A stretch of DNA of 64,000 nt from Polytrichum commune (taxonomy: Eukaryota > Streptophyta > Polytrichopsida > Polytrichales > Polytrichaceae), in assembly GCA_950295325.1 (NCBI GenBank), contig OX485803.1, positions 60,529,554 to 60,593,553 on the forward strand. The letters are read 5' to 3'. The position numbers and the translations under genes are program-made. The notes beneath the pieces are model-generated. The model saw only the letters and a list, made by a program, of their open reading frames with translations, did no database searches and was not told where the DNA came from. How positions within the stretch are numbered: position 1 is the stretch's first letter; each line of letters opens with the position of its first letter. Of the stretch, positions 29,601 to 42,878 are shown one piece after another.

Positions 29601-31349
29601 TACCCTAACCTAACTTATTACAACACAGACAACTAACTTCAACCTAAGTCATCAACAAAAAGTTGGTGCATATATACCAATTGTAAATCATTTGTGCTTT
29701 GTCATAAGTAACCAACATCCACCCACCCCACTTTATTGACCTAATTCTCAACACTTTCTTGCTCAATCCCCCAAAACATCATTCATGGTTTGGTGCATGG
29801 TTGGCTTTTTGGGAAGCACATGTTTAGCCTTTAAGTGTCCCGATTCCCAAAGGCGCACATTTGTATTGTTTGGATGTGTTTAAGGTTACGTATGGTATTG
29901 TTAGATTTGGGCGACCGTGTCAAAAGTAACAACACCCAACATTTTCTCATCTATATGAATTTTGTTTGTCCAATCGTAGCATTACGTTGTAAACATTATA
30001 AAGAGATTTCAGGATGTACAAATGACTTTGGTTCAAATACTAACTCCATTTTATCAATATCTTTACATGTAATCAAATTTTCATTGCGGGATGCATTAGA
30101 TATAATTTTAAACTTATAAACTAGTTGAATTTTGACTTTGATACTTGTTGGAGGGCTTGTATAAAATGCCATGTAGGTCATGTAGTGATGATTCAGAACT
30201 TTTAGGCCTTTAAAGATTACGTTGCATTGTTAATATCATAAGATTTGACCATAAATGAGATTGCCAAAGTGTAGTATGAATGTTTCCACATTTCATGGAG
30301 GTGGAGTTTTGTTTCCATAATGATAGGTTTTTGCCCTCATTAATATGCATTCCTTATGTAGCTCAGTGCATGCCGTTTTGGCAACGCAAAATAAAGTTCG
30401 CTAACATTTAGGGCCAGTTTACACCATGGACCATGAAGTGGGACCATGGAAGATGGCCTTTTTCCATGGTCTGACTTGATGGTCCAACTTCCATGGTCCA
30501 ATTTCTTAAGAAAAAATTTACAAAGCCTTTGGGCCCCTCACTAGGTGTAAAACCGAATGTGGACCAAGAAGAATGACCATGCACCAAAAAGTGAATGTGC
30601 TGATTTTAATTAATATATGCGCAAAAAGGCCATTTTTGAAAATAAAATGAAATCAAGTTTGCTCATTCTCTTGTCTTCTGTTGGGCTTTACTTGTCTTTA
30701 CTTCGTGTTAAATGTGTTGAAGATGTGGCCTGCAAATCTTCCCACAACAATTTTTACAAAAAATGAGCGATTTGATTTGTACATGTCCAATGTAATTTAC
30801 ATGTGATATGTACCTTGTGTTGTACATTGAGCATTATTTTCAACCTGCTTCACCATGTGTACTCGAATTCTTGAGTTCTAGATGTCCCACATTGTTTGGT
30901 GAAACATGTGGGAGCCGGTTTAAGGGGTAGGATAGGGAAGAAATGGTATGTCTCATGGGCTATGATATGATCAAGGCACATATAGGGCATATTTGCTTCT
31001 CAAGCTCCATTACACCACATAGATGTTGTAAAGTGTGCCTTGTGTGCCTTACCTAGTGGGAGGAGTTGTATATGACCCCCCCCCCCAAAAAAAAATCATT
31101 ACAAAAATCATTTCTCTACCATGGGCCCTTGCCTTTTCCTACCAGACCACCTCTTTTGCCTCTCTCGCTACAAAACCCGGTGGACAATGTCAATGGATTA
31201 TGTAGGCCTTAAAACATGCCTTTTGGGGATCTTGACCTTCATGGTCACTTTGACATGTTTTTCCTTGGTCTAAACCGAAGTGGTCCCGGAACGAGTTCAA
31301 CAACCAATCAACGCTCTTACATGGCCCTGGGACGACTTCGTGGTTCTTA
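29601..31349. other. Intergenic DNA, no gene seen
   Basis: A cluster of CCATGG/GACCATGG words with local inverse symmetry lies near 30420-30510, and a C run joined to an A run near 31077-31097. No exon or element end is supported. Confidence 0.5.
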
Positions 31350-31848
31350 AGGCCACTTCACACACAAGACTGAGAGCGCGTGACCAGTACACTTCAAGCA
31401 CTCTCATTGGTGGAAAGGCGGAGCCGATCCAAGTTCGCTTCACACTACGCTTGAGGGACCGACGGAGTATGTGAATGCAAGATGGTTGTAAAGTCTACAT
31501 GGATCCCTACATGGCATCGAATGAATCATGTTTTCATGGTCACTTGGACCGTTTCAAAAACCACTTCTTGGAGGTAGGCCTAACACAAAACTGGGAGACC
31601 AAGGCACTCCGAACGCTCACAACCATTGATTTATTATATTTTATCATATGTGAGGACGCACATGAATAGAAATCCATTGAAATAGCAATTTGGTTGAGGG
31701 CCCGGTCACATAAGGCTTCACACTACACTTGAGGATCCGTGACCAAACTACATGATGTTGGAGGTGTGTTGGGACGGCCTTTGGACACTTTCTTATGGGC
31801 TCTCACAATTTCATGGTCACGGCTCTTGGCTCATGTGTGAAGTGACCC
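31350..31848 (-). mobile_element. PIF/Harbinger-like MITE, family A, copy 5
   Basis: A 499-bp copy starting AGGCCACTTCACACACAAG and ending with the inverse (GTGTGAAGTGACCC). It is flanked by TTA at 31347-31349 and 31849-31851. The first base is A, as in copy 4. Confidence 0.9.
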
Positions 31849-32804
31849 TTAGTGACGCTTTTGCAAGTAATAAGTTAGTAGGAAATAGAAGTATCTGCAA
31901 ACACGATTTGTCCTTACTGACTGGTTCATGGAACGAGCGGATTGTGAGAGGACCAAACCAACTCTTGGAAGCCGAATCCGACTACATTAGCTCTTGCCAT
32001 GATTTGGACTCCGGTGGCTCCTTCATAATGGGCCTCATGGGCCATGTTCTATGGGTCTTGGATTTATGCAGTCATAGCTAGTTCCAGAACTGTTAGTGGC
32101 TAGATGCCCCTCCTATGCTCATAGTTTCTCGTAATCCGTATTTTTCATTATGATATCGCTTTTTGTACTAGGGGATTGAAGCCTGTAAATGGGCCTGCAA
32201 GTGATTGGCTTTGTGCCTTCTCCTCTTTTTTTCCTTTAGCTAACCCGGCCTGCTGGCGACTTTTAAATTTAGCGATATGGTAGAGTGTATGGCTTTTAAC
32301 CACGTGGTTGTGGGTTAAGAAATCATGAAATGTGAATCTCTGGATTAAGTCTATATATACGATTGGAATCACACTCACCATTTGTGGTTTCTAACTTGAT
32401 TCGACACAATACACATATAAGTATTATCCTTCCAAAACTGATACTAAAGTCACGTCATGGTCAAGTCACCAGTTAAAACTACGAGATATATAATGGAGTT
32501 GAGAAGTTAGTAATCTGTTATTGAAGTAAAAAAAAACTTATAAATTTCCTGAATTAAAAAACTTACGATTTTTCTAAAAGAAAAGTTCGAGCACCTCAAT
32601 GGCCGTGCAAAGTACAATCGACAGTAGATTCTTGAAAACCATTTGTTAGTGGCAATATGGTACTTTGTTATCTACTAGTGTGAAACAAAAGTCAACCAAG
32701 AGGTAACTAATCGGATACCTTCAAGCTTCCAAAAACGTAGGACTGACCATGACTAGGCTTTCAAAAAGTTTAAGGGTTAATGTGCACTTTATAAACATCA
32801 GGGA
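31849..32804. other. Intergenic DNA, no gene seen
   Basis: No repeat or exon recognised. The right flank of the MITE (TTAGTGACGC) is the same as that of copy 6 at 45272. Confidence 0.5.
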
Positions 32805-33438
32805 CAGTGTTGTCCGGCAATGTTCAAGATTGAAGCCCTCATATGAGTTTCATTTTGAAGGGCTATCAAATTTTAGCGCTTCAGTTGAAGGGTTGGTTCA
32901 AATCCAAGACGTCAATCCAAGAACATAGAAATGAAATACAAAACTCGTATTAAACTCGTGCACGAATTATATGGTACATGTTTCCAACCCAATGTGAAGA
33001 ATTAAGGATCATCAATCTAACTTCATTTCTTGTAGTGACAATGCCCTACACTTGTTGGTTCTTGTGGCAGGCAAATTATATTGAGGACTTCCAGTGACAT
33101 CTTCGTTTTCGATCTGGAGTTGCGTTTTGAAGGGTTGTTTTAAGATAGGTATAGTTTGAAGGGCCAAATCGTGTTTGAATGGCATTGAAGACTTCAATCT
33201 TGAACACTGGTGTCCGGGGAGATTTTTGGCATAATAATCGGTCCAGATCCTAGTGTTTCCAAGCTCAACCGATTACATGTTGACGTCCCGTGGTTTTCTA
33301 CACTAGTTTTGGGTGTATTTTTCTACCTTCCTCTAAAATGAGGACCAATTTTCCTGAAGGTCTTGAATGTGAACCGGTTACTCCTCAAACTCAACCGGTT
33401 GATGTGTAATATTTCAGCTGTGCTCTCCCTATCCATAT
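32805..33438. mobile_element. hAT MITE, family E, copy 2 (interrupted)
   Basis: Left end CAGTGTTGTCCGGGGAGATTTTTGG once the inner element is ignored; flanks ATCAGGGA (32797-32804) and TTCAGGGA (33439-33446), 7 of 8 identical. The right end is eroded. A family C hAT MITE sits 13 bp inside the left end. Confidence 0.65.
32818..33209. mobile_element. hAT MITE, family C, copy 1 (nested)
   Basis: Ends CAATGTTCAAGATTGAAG and the inverse CTTCAATCTTGAACACTG. The 8-bp flanks TTGTCCGG and GTGTCCGG differ by one base. It is 392 bp and non-coding. It is inserted in the terminal repeat of another hAT MITE. A second copy lies at 42889. Confidence 0.8.
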
Positions 33439-35643
33439 TTCAGGGATGACTAATAAGGTCCCGTTATGTTACATAGCAAGCTTTTCAGTTTCAGGATACT
33501 TAAAATATGATATTATAATTTTATCTTCACTCAGAATTTGGTGACCAAATACAGGTATGCGGATGAATTAAGAATGTGGTGTGTTTGGCATTGTGGATAT
33601 ATACCAGCATCGATGTCATTGAGGACTTTAAACATGGAGAAGCGCTTGCATCATCCACTACTGGGCCGCTTCGTTCTGTTCAGTTGGCTGCTTATACTTT
33701 AAAGGATAAGTTTAGTTAGTTGATGATCAAATATGTGGAGAGGGAGCTCATGGAGTGTGAGAGGTGTCTGTTGAGACTCGAGAGAGGTGACAATGGGTGA
33801 TGTATTGTGAGCACAAAAGTTACCCCGTTTTCCTTTAACATTCCATAAGATGTGTGGGTGTTACTTGGTTTTTTTTTTTTTTTTTTTTTTTTTTAATCTC
33901 TTTTTAAGTTCTCCAACTTCTACCAATTAGATTTACACATCGAAACATGTGTTGTGTCAACCAAATATACGACGAAGCATTAACATAAATCGGACTTATC
34001 ATGATTTAGTTATGGTTAATGATCTCTCAACTAAACACCCCAATCAATATTCTCAACATACATGCATTTCCAAAGTCCTCGTGATTTTTATTTTCCTACA
34101 TTGGTTTAGGGTTTGCACTGCCATATATTTCTCTAAATGTGGCGTATTATCTTTTAAGTGATTGGTCATGGGTGCCTCTACTCTAAAACTTGGCACCAAG
34201 AGATTCCAAGGTCAAAGTACAAGAGAAATCTTGTACTAGGCTCGTAGGAGGCAAACCCTCCTAGACAAAATTCACAAGAGAAATCCATAATTGTTTGTTT
34301 CCAATCCACGGACGATACTAGTAGGAGAGGGTGAGAAGTAACAATCGAATATGCTTTTCAACTAAACTACACCTTGTGTCTAAAAGAAATATTATAGATG
34401 TGATTGAAGGTGGGCCTGAACTACAATCCCTTAAGTAGTTGTTTGTAAACTTCCCTTCAATGTATGATGAAAGTTGTAATGTTGCTATACTCACACGTTG
34501 AGCATAATGTGGCTTGCACACATCAATCATTCATGGAGGGGTCCATTCACGATTGGGGTACTATTTTTGGGACAAAGGAACCAAGGACTGTGTCGCATTT
34601 GATCTCGACGTTTTATTATGATTAACTATTATTTAATAGATGAAATTTCAAATAGATAAGTAGATAGGTCATAGGACTTATCAAGAAATACATTAGTAAT
34701 TTTCAAAGCAATAGCTAACAATAGATAAATCCTTTATGAAATGAGTAGATAGGTCATAGGAATTGTTTAGGCCACATCAATCGTAATTTTATTATTGAAG
34801 TGTACATCAGAGGTGAATTATTTCTTATTTTTCATCCTAGTACCTTGGTGTAAGTGTCATGTGTCCATACATATATTTATTATATCCAATTCTATTTCTA
34901 AACATTATCTTTTCATGTAGCGATGTTATTGTGTAATGTGGCCCATGTTTAGTGTCATACGTAAAGCTATACAATTGGTATGCAATACGTCTTTAGTTTT
35001 ACTGGTACACAATCAAATAATAAGTGTGAGGAAGAAAATTGGGCTCATTTTAATTAATGTTTGTTGTCCTTTTCATTCCTTAATGCTAAGGTCAACAATT
35101 TTGACATCAACTATAGATAGTAGTTAAGGAATCAAAATGATATCTTAGATAACACTAATCCTTGTAAATTAATTTTGTCTTTGTATTGATTATGGAATAT
35201 TAAATGTAGGTGTGATCCAAAATATGCTCCACAATACAAATCTAAGCACAACAACTATGTAAAGTTATCTACTTTAGTCCGTTTTCCATTAGATACTCAT
35301 TCTTGGCACCCCAATCGTGAATGGCCTCAAAGTATAAGATAGATGAGGCTAACATGGACACCTCCAACATTGTGGAACCATCCAGTCGATGGATTTGAGT
35401 ATTAGAAGCTTGAGCATGTTAGCGTTTGCGAATCATGACCAAAGAATTTGAAATTATTAAAATTTTAGTTGAGGAAGGTGTTGATATAGGCTCTAGAATC
35501 AAATAATCTCTACTTCCCAACGTGGTGTTATAGGGGGGAAATCTTTTATCGTCCAATGTCGTGTAAGTGGACAACAATGTGAGTAGATTCTATATGGTTC
35601 ATTTGCCAATGAAAACCAAGTTTAATGCCAATATTGGTTGTGT
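33439..35643. other. Intergenic DNA, no gene seen
   Basis: It holds a run of 26 T at 33869-33894, which might be a degraded poly(A) tail of a minus-strand insertion though no element body was recognised beside it. A fragment of dispersed family H lies near 34145-34190. Confidence 0.5.
33869..33894. repeat. Poly(T) tract
   Basis: Twenty-six consecutive T, the longest homopolymer in the window. Confidence 0.95.
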
Positions 35644-35995
35644 CGTGCCTCTAAAGTGGTCACATGTAAGATAAAGTGTTGTTGAATTGCTTTTTTCAGT
35701 ATAGAATACCCACAATACAAGTTGGTTGGCACCTCACAGCCACAACCTGCCTCCTACTTTGCCCACCTTGGGCACAAAAATGAAGTGTGTCATAGCTCGG
35801 TGGATAGCACTCCTTGTTATGGAGGATGGTGGGTGTAGTTTGACTTTTGAGATGGCGACTGACCCAAATATCATCAAAGCGGCGGCTAAATCACCATGTA
35901 CTACTCACCCATCAAATTCAAGTGAATGTACCGTCGATTTGCAGCCAAAAATAGGAATCTAATTAAGGAAATTGACGGAATTAGCCTCATCTATC
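35644..35995 (+). repeat. Dispersed repeat, family G, copy 1
   Basis: About 350 bp shared in inverse orientation with 40612-40964; landmarks are CTCTAAAGTGGTCACATGTAAG, CACAATACAAGTTGGT and GATGGTGGGTGTAGTTTGACT. Identity is roughly 80 percent by eye. No protein domain. It is probably a fragment of an unidentified transposon. Confidence 0.75.
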
Positions 35996-37590
35996 TTATT
36001 ACCGACTTGAACTCTATGGGGTGTTTCTTTTGCATTGCTATATGATTGTGCAACCACAAAGTTTCAATTTTGGGTTGTTACCTATGGTGCGCATACAATG
36101 CATATTATGTGGTAAGTAGATTCAACTTGTAGTTAAGTAAAATATGGACATGGGGGGAAGCACGGTAAAGTGGACATCTTCTGATCCCTGCCTAGTGTTA
36201 AGTGATTGTGATTCAAAACTATACACTAACTTTGAATTTTGTGAAGAAAAAAATCACAAACATTGAAAAAACATATTGATGTACAAAGCCAAGCAATTTA
36301 TGATGACAAAAATAATTCCAAGAAAAGTCTACATATTTTAGAAGATGGTGCAAGTGGTGTGCAAGTAGATAACATTGAACAAACAATTGTCTAAAAATTG
36401 TTCAAAATAAAAGTACATTAAATTGATGGTTTTCTACATTTTTTTGTGATGAAGCCTCGAAGTGTATAATGAAATCAAGGAATATGAAATAATTCCAACT
36501 AAAAAATATTTAAGGTCATGAAATCTATGTCCAAAACTAGATTCAATCATTTGCTTTTGAGCATCACTTTTATTGATAAGTTTTGAAGATCTCAACTTCA
36601 TATTTTAAATTTGATTATTTAACACAAAATAAAGGTTATCATGTGTGAGCCCAATACGGCGCCCACATGTGTTTTTCTTCCCAAAAGATCACTAGAACTA
36701 GGATTTGGTGTTGTGTTCAATTATTAAAAACAAAAAAATGAGTTGTGTTCGTGGTCATTAGTTTCATTGAGTTAAAACTAGCATAGTAGTCTTGGTGGTG
36801 TCTAGAAGTGACCTGAATTAATTATATAGTGGTCAAAGGGTTAGGGGAGCTTGGACCTTTGTTGTGGAAGCTGGGGTTAATGGCTTAAAAGAGGTAGTCT
36901 GTTGTTCGTTTAAGGATGGGGGGGGGGGGTGTGCCCTAGAGATTTCCGGCCAAGTGTCGAGGTCACCTTCAAACCCTCAGCAACTTAGACGGTGCAACCC
37001 GCTGCTGACCGGTTTACATGGATACTACACTTATCTAAATTAACTTTTGAAGGTGTTTCCTCTTGGATGAATCCCTAAGGATAAAGTAGCCTAAGCTTTC
37101 AAGCTTATGTTCCCCGAAATCCTAATGTCGAGGTCAAGTGTTGTGAACATAAAGAGTGTTTTTGCAATCAATAACAATGTTCTTCCATTTCAATTACAAA
37201 TCCTCAACCAAAGTTCACAATCACATTACTTTGAGTGTTATCGTTTAACAATCCATTGTAATGCTTTGAAGGTGAAAGTTGACTACTTGGTGGTCTTCAA
37301 CTTCTCTTTTCTCGAATGATGGCTTTGAAATTCTCTTAATGTCTTCATTCTTCTAAAGCTCCTTTTTGTCTGGTTTTCCTTTGTATTCTAATCATGAGAG
37401 TTCAATTCATCCTTGAACATTCCCAAATTCCTTTCTCTAATCTCCCTAATCTCCTGAGTGCTTTGGTCTCAGATTCATTACGCAATCTCCTTAGTCTTCA
37501 TATGGCTTTTGGATTTTGTCAATCTCTTAGTATGTTAGCTTTTGATATCCTGACATCTCCTTAATCCAAAAGTGCCTTAGACCTTAGTTA
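35996..37590. other. Intergenic DNA, no gene seen
   Basis: A G run lies near 36921-36929. Nothing else is recognised. Confidence 0.5.
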
Positions 37591-37599
37591 GAAAACTCT

Positions 37600-37970
37600 T
37601 TTAGGCCTTGGTCTAAAAGGGCTTTCGATCTTGCGGGGCCTTGGTCTTGAGCTCTCGGTCCTCTGGTCCCACGGGCCCTCAGTCTCCCATTCTTGAAACA
37701 AGGCCTTTTGTGTCTTCAAGTCTTTATTGTAGCCTCTGATTTGAAAACATCTCGGAAAGTCCTTCAAGTTCTCGAGTCTTCTCGGCCACTGGTACCACGG
37801 TCCCACAGTCACACGGGCCCTCAGCCGTACGGTTCTTTTATGGCCTCTCGTCTTCTATCTTCTCGTCTAAGACTAGGTGCTCTTGAGAAAAAATCTTCAA
37901 GTTCTCGTTCCCAAGGTCTCGCGGGCCCTCAGTCCCGCGAGCCTTCAAGACTCGAAAACTCCGAATGAAT
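37600..37970. repeat. Degenerate CT-rich repeat cluster
   Basis: The word CGGGCCCTCAG recurs three times (about 37674, 37815 and 37922), together with TCTTCAAGT, GGTCCCAC and TTCTCGTC words spaced irregularly. It reads as a decayed tandem array, not a coding exon. Confidence 0.6.
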
Positions 37971-38203
37971 GTCTAAGTCTCTTTAGAGGATTTACAAAGG
38001 GGCTAGGGAGAACTTAATCCTCTAAGGATTAACCCTTTGATGTTCTCATTCCCCCTTCGTATTTCTAAGAGATATACTTGATCTTCAAGTTCTTTCGGCC
38101 TTTAGTTATTTCCGTCTTGAGAGCTATCTAGAATTTTAGAATTCCCTAAGGTTCATAAGAACCTTAGTTCATTCGTTCTTGTGAATTTCTTGGCCGCGAT
38201 CAT

Positions 38204-39480
38204 TTTCTTCTTAACGATAGTTTTCTTCTTAACGATAGTTTTCGCCGGCTCCCATATCCCCTGACGTCGCTACCTCCCTGTTCACTTCATAAATACCCGG
38301 CTAAGGGGGGTCCTTAGCCAGGTCCTCTCGAATATCCACTCCCGGCCTTAACCCGGTCTTCACCCTTACTCGTTGCTGCTTCTGCTGAGCTGTGCTCGTC
38401 CCCCCGCTCGCCACCTGTCCTCGTCCTCTCTCTCCGGTCTCTTCGGCGCTCCCTCTCTCCGAGGCTGCTTGGTGCCGTTGCTGTTTCAGTTCGAGGCCGC
38501 TAACCATTCTTCCGAAGCGGCTCAATTCTTCTCTCTAATTCGCTCTCGTATTATTTCTCCTTTGATGATCTTCAGGGTCCACACCAAGGGGATTAGCAAC
38601 GGTGGAGGCATTGTTCCAGTGCGGGGAGAAGAGAGACGAGAAGGCTGAAGGGAGAGACCAGCCGCGACAGCCTCCGAGGTTGCGGCAGCTAACTACTGTG
38701 CTATGGCTGCTGCAACTAACTGGGAAATGTGAGAGATGGGGGGAATGAGTTAGGAGCTGCTCCGAAGGGCAGAGACAAAAAACTGTGGGCAAAGCAAAGC
38801 ACCGAAATGCACTGGAGGCAACAGCTGAGATCTGCGACATGAGCAGCTACCTAGCCCAAGACCAAGACCTGAATGATTCAAGGGGAGGCTGGGAGTTGAA
38901 CGAGGGAGGAAAGGATGTGCAACCAGGTGCATTCTCACCTAAATGGGGTGGGCAGAGGAGTCACATATTAATGATGCCAGGAATTCAGAGTGGTTTGGAC
39001 CTGGTGGCAGGGAAGGAGCAACTCTGAATGCTCAATTCTACTTACTGGGCGAGAGAGGTGGATTGCTAATTTGAGAGTCAGGAACCAAAGGGTGGGATCT
39101 GGCCTTAGTGCTCATGTCAGAGATGAAAGGCCGAAACTTGGGTGGTGAGTTAGCAGGTGTGGGGATTCGGGGAAAGATTCAGTGGGTTGATGCCCAAGCT
39201 ATACGGCAACAAGTTGCGGAGCAAGCTGCAGCCAGCGATGGCGGGTACTAGCAGATGGCCGGCGGCTGCTTAAACTGGGAACGGTAGAAGGAGGGTGCAG
39301 GGATGGCCTGGTACCATCGAAAGGCTCTCAGGTCCAAGGACCAGAGTGAGAAGAACACCGACTGGGAGCGCCCCAGAGCATCTGACCGGACAGGGAGCTC
39401 CGAAGAGGAAGTGACGGGCAATGACGGGCTACCCAATCGAACAAACAGCGTAGAATCTCTTTCAACTCAGTGTTTCTGAA
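38204..39480. other. GC-rich island with a possible promoter
   Basis: A short direct repeat (TTTTCTTCTTAACGATAG twice, 38204-38243) precedes CATAAATACCC near 38288 and about 1.1 kb of GC-rich DNA that stands out from its AT-rich surroundings. Short ORFs on both strands lack domains. It may be the first exon and promoter of a gene or the long terminal region of a retroelement; neither can be shown. Confidence 0.35.
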
Positions 39481-40014
39481 GGGGTCTACCTGGTTGGGTT
39501 AGGACCTTTGATAGATGGGGAAGGGGCTGGATTAATTAGATTAGATGAAGGAGGTTGAGTAGGTGGCTAATAAGGGCGGTATATGTACCGAACCCACAAC
39601 TTGGGTGTTGGTAGTTTTAGGATTGGGAAGATTAAGTATGAGTGTGATGATCTTAGGGGATGGGAATGTGTAGGAGGATAGGACCAATGAGAAACAACAT
39701 TTCTTAATGCTTGTACCTCATGCCAAGGAATAAAATATATGTGTGTTTATGTTACATTTACAAAGACTCAACCAAGGTTGAAAAACTGGGAGACATCAAG
39801 TGTTGAATGTGAGCCATAGGCTCTCACCCGGACTACGATGCACAAGGGTGGGGGTTTATGGCTGACATCATGAAAAAAGAACCCAATTTAAACAACATGT
39901 TTCTACTATTTTAAGGCTTTTGACCAAAGAAATTATGGTTTTAATATACTAGAGCACTATTTTGGTCCACTTTACCATGCTTGCAGCCAATGTTCTCAAA
40001 ATTTGGATTTTTTG
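39481..40014. other. Intergenic DNA, no gene seen
   Basis: No element end or exon recognised. Confidence 0.5.
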
Positions 40015-40611
40015 GTTGGATTTTTTGGGAATTAATAGACTTTTAAAATGTACGCACTAAAGAAAATTAATACCCCTCCCTTATCTATATTATGTATGCT
40101 AATGCCATAAATAAAGCCCATTCTTACACTCCCCAGCGGGTGGACACTTTGTTGGAAACCTAAAGGATGCGAGTGGGTGGCTATGAAATAAAACCCCCCT
40201 GTATTCGAGGCATTTATAGAGAAAAACAAATGCATACGTACTAACAATCAACTAGAAAATGGACTCATGTATTTATACTAAGCTTTTTTATTTTAATGTG
40301 ATAAATGGAAACACTACATACACAAAATATAAATCATGACCCTACAAGGCATATCATTTGGATGAAATCATGTAAATTAGATGAAACTAACATATCTAAT
40401 GTAAAATTTCCTCTGAATTTTAGGGGCCCCTTTGTACATCTACCTTTAGTTTGAAATTATTAATAGGCTTTCTAAATGTACACACTAAAGAAAAAGAATA
40501 CCTCTCCCATATAATATAATATATACACTAATGCCTCGAATAATACCTCCTCTCGCATTCACATTAGTTCATACGTGGTATAAAGAGTCAACCCTTGGGT
40601 TACACTCACGT
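40015..40611. repeat. Pair of diverged direct repeats (family F)
   Basis: ATGTACGCACTAAAGAAAATTAATACC at about 40039 recurs as ATGTACACACTAAAGAAAAAGAATACC at about 40476, each followed by CTCCC...TGCTAATGCC-type sequence. Related inverse fragments occur near 9740-10150. Confidence 0.65.
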
Positions 40612-40964
40612 TAAGATAGATGAGGCTAACTCAATTAGCTTCCATAATTGGACACCTATTTTGGGCTACTAATCAGCGGTACAATAGCTCTAATTCGGTT
40701 GGTGAGTACTACATGGTGATTTATCCGCTACCTTGATGAGAATTGAGTTAGTCACTTTCACAAAAGTCAAACTACACCCACCATCCTTCATAATTAGGAG
40801 TTCTATTCACCGAGCTATATCACGCTTGATTTTTGTGCGCAAGGTGGACAAATTAGGAAGCGGCATGTGGTCGTGAGGTGGCGACCAACTTGTATTGTGT
40901 GGATACTCTACAATGAAAAGTCGATTTGGCAACATTTGATCTTACATGTGACCACTTTAGAGAC
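40612..40964 (-). repeat. Dispersed repeat, family G, copy 2
   Basis: Inverse-orientation copy of 35644-35995; both begin next to AGATAGATGAGGCTAAC and share the GTTTGACTTTTG and ATAGCTCGGTG blocks. Confidence 0.75.
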
Positions 40965-41629
40965 ATGTTATTAAATATAGCAATGAAGCATGCAATTTTC
41001 AATGCACTACAAATATACCAGACTTTCAGTTTATGGAATAACTAGATTATTATTATTATTATTATTAAGCACTCGATTCGCCTCGTCTTAATGTGAAATA
41101 ACATTGAAATTTGAATGGCTAAGATATCATGTTTAGGAGGCCACATCATAAGAAGGTAATCTAGTAGAACATTTCTTATTCAAAGACCAACAACCCATGT
41201 GAAGCACTAACATTGATTATGTGCATCTGCTATTCAACACTTCATCACCTCGTCTCCAAGGTGAGACTTATGAGTCAAGTGAAGATCTTTCATGTATCTT
41301 CATGCATCTATATTCGAAGGCTTCAATCGGTTTCGATCACGTGGCATTCCTAGGTTTACAATCTCAACAAATTCCTTCACTAATTCTCCTTTCTGGTTAT
41401 GAATGTTCACTGGTCAGTAGTGATTCAATAATCGAAGATTGTGTCTGGACAAGCATGCACTAGATAATGGCCATTGGGTGGCCGCGAGTCGGGTCCACCC
41501 AATGCCCGTTCTCTGAAGTAATTTCATTGGAAACAAATTCATAACATTATTCATATCCATAAAAGTGTTTTGTGGGACTGACAATATTTCACATAATACA
41601 TGAGACATATGTCTCGAAATGAATGGTAA
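40965..41629. other. Intergenic DNA
   Basis: It holds seven ATT units near 41049-41068 and a diverged arm of the 8566 hairpin element near 41540-41600. No gene. Confidence 0.5.
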
Positions 41630-41845
41630 TGGCATACTCTAGACATTGGTAATGTGTTCGGGTCAACTTTTGACTTCAAAAGTTCACAGTAATTTCAATG
41701 TAAGGAATAAAATATCCAATTTTTTTGCGATCCTCCTGATTTCAATCTCCCTACACGGGGAAAAATTTGCATGGCCTCATACTTCTCCATATTTGGTGTA
41801 GAGTCTTTTAAGTGAGTGGTTATGGGTGCCGCTACTCTAGTCCAT
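41630..41845 (+). repeat. Dispersed repeat, family H, copy 1
   Basis: About 215 bp shared with 46390-46610: GGCATACTCTAGACATT, TTCGGGTCAACTTTTG, TACTTCTCCA and TCTTTTAAGTGAGTGGTTATGG. Diverged, non-coding. Confidence 0.7.
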
Positions 41846-42878
41846 CTTTCATTATGAGAAATCCAAACGGGCAGGATGAACCCTTGAAGATTACTTGCAA
41901 GAACTCAAGGCAAACCCAGTGGTCCTGGATCCGCATCCGCATCTGCATTTTTTCATCCGCGATGCAGATGCAGATCCAGGAATGTGGCCCAATGGTCCTT
42001 GTTAACTGTAAATTCGGATGAAAACTTAAGCAGGACTGACGCCCTCCCTGCATAACGTCGACTTATGCATGGAGTCTGTTATTTGAATAAGACGGCCGTC
42101 ATTAAGGGTACTTGTCAGATAAGACAAGCCAGCTGTTGACTTCGTAGTGCCTTGCTTCCGGTACAGGGGTAGTTTAGGGTAAATTAATTATCTGTCTTGC
42201 TACTTATTACGAAGTAACTGAGTTTCTCGAAGAACTTATTTATGAATTAACTGATTTTTGAATTAACTTATTTACGAAGTAAGGCATGTAGAAATCACTA
42301 AATTTATGAAATGATTACTAACACGAGGAGGGGTGGCAACTCGTAGTTTGAGTCGAATAAAGTCAGGAGAATTATTGGAATTTTGAATTACGTACTTTAC
42401 CCAAGCCATAAAGTAGTTTTAGGGGTGCATGCATGACTGGCCGATTTACCTGCATCTGCTTCTGCATCCCGGATGGAGCCCACTTTCCGTTCCCGGATGC
42501 AGATGTAGGTGCAGGAAGTCACTGGGCTTGCTCTCAGAACAGGTCGGCCTGCCTTTGCAAACCCTACTTGCTCTGTCCCTAGGGTTTGGTTTTGCATGTA
42601 TTACCCCCAACAACTAAGGCTTGAGGGAAATGGGGTCTCCTAGGGTTTGGGAGTTTTGTTTATGGAAATTTGCATATTTTGCAGTTATTGTCCACACACA
42701 GCTAGGCTGTTCCGTTTATAGGCCAAGTCTTGCACATAAAAGCCTCTTAAATTGCAACATCTTATGCTACCTGTAGCCCTTTGACTAATTTCGGTACTGA
42801 AATCTTCCATGGGTTCATATTCCAAAGATTATACGGTAAGAATATGTCCTGACTAATTAACCCTAGCATCTCATCCGT
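41846..42878. other. Intergenic DNA with two small hairpins
   Basis: Around 41925-41985, CTGGATCCGCATCCGCATCTGC is mirrored by GATGCAGATGCAGATCCAG. Around 42448-42520, CCTGCATCTGCTTCTGCATCC is mirrored by GGATGCAGATGTAGGTGCAGG. Both share GCATCTGC words and may be the arms of a small foldback family. Confidence 0.55.
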
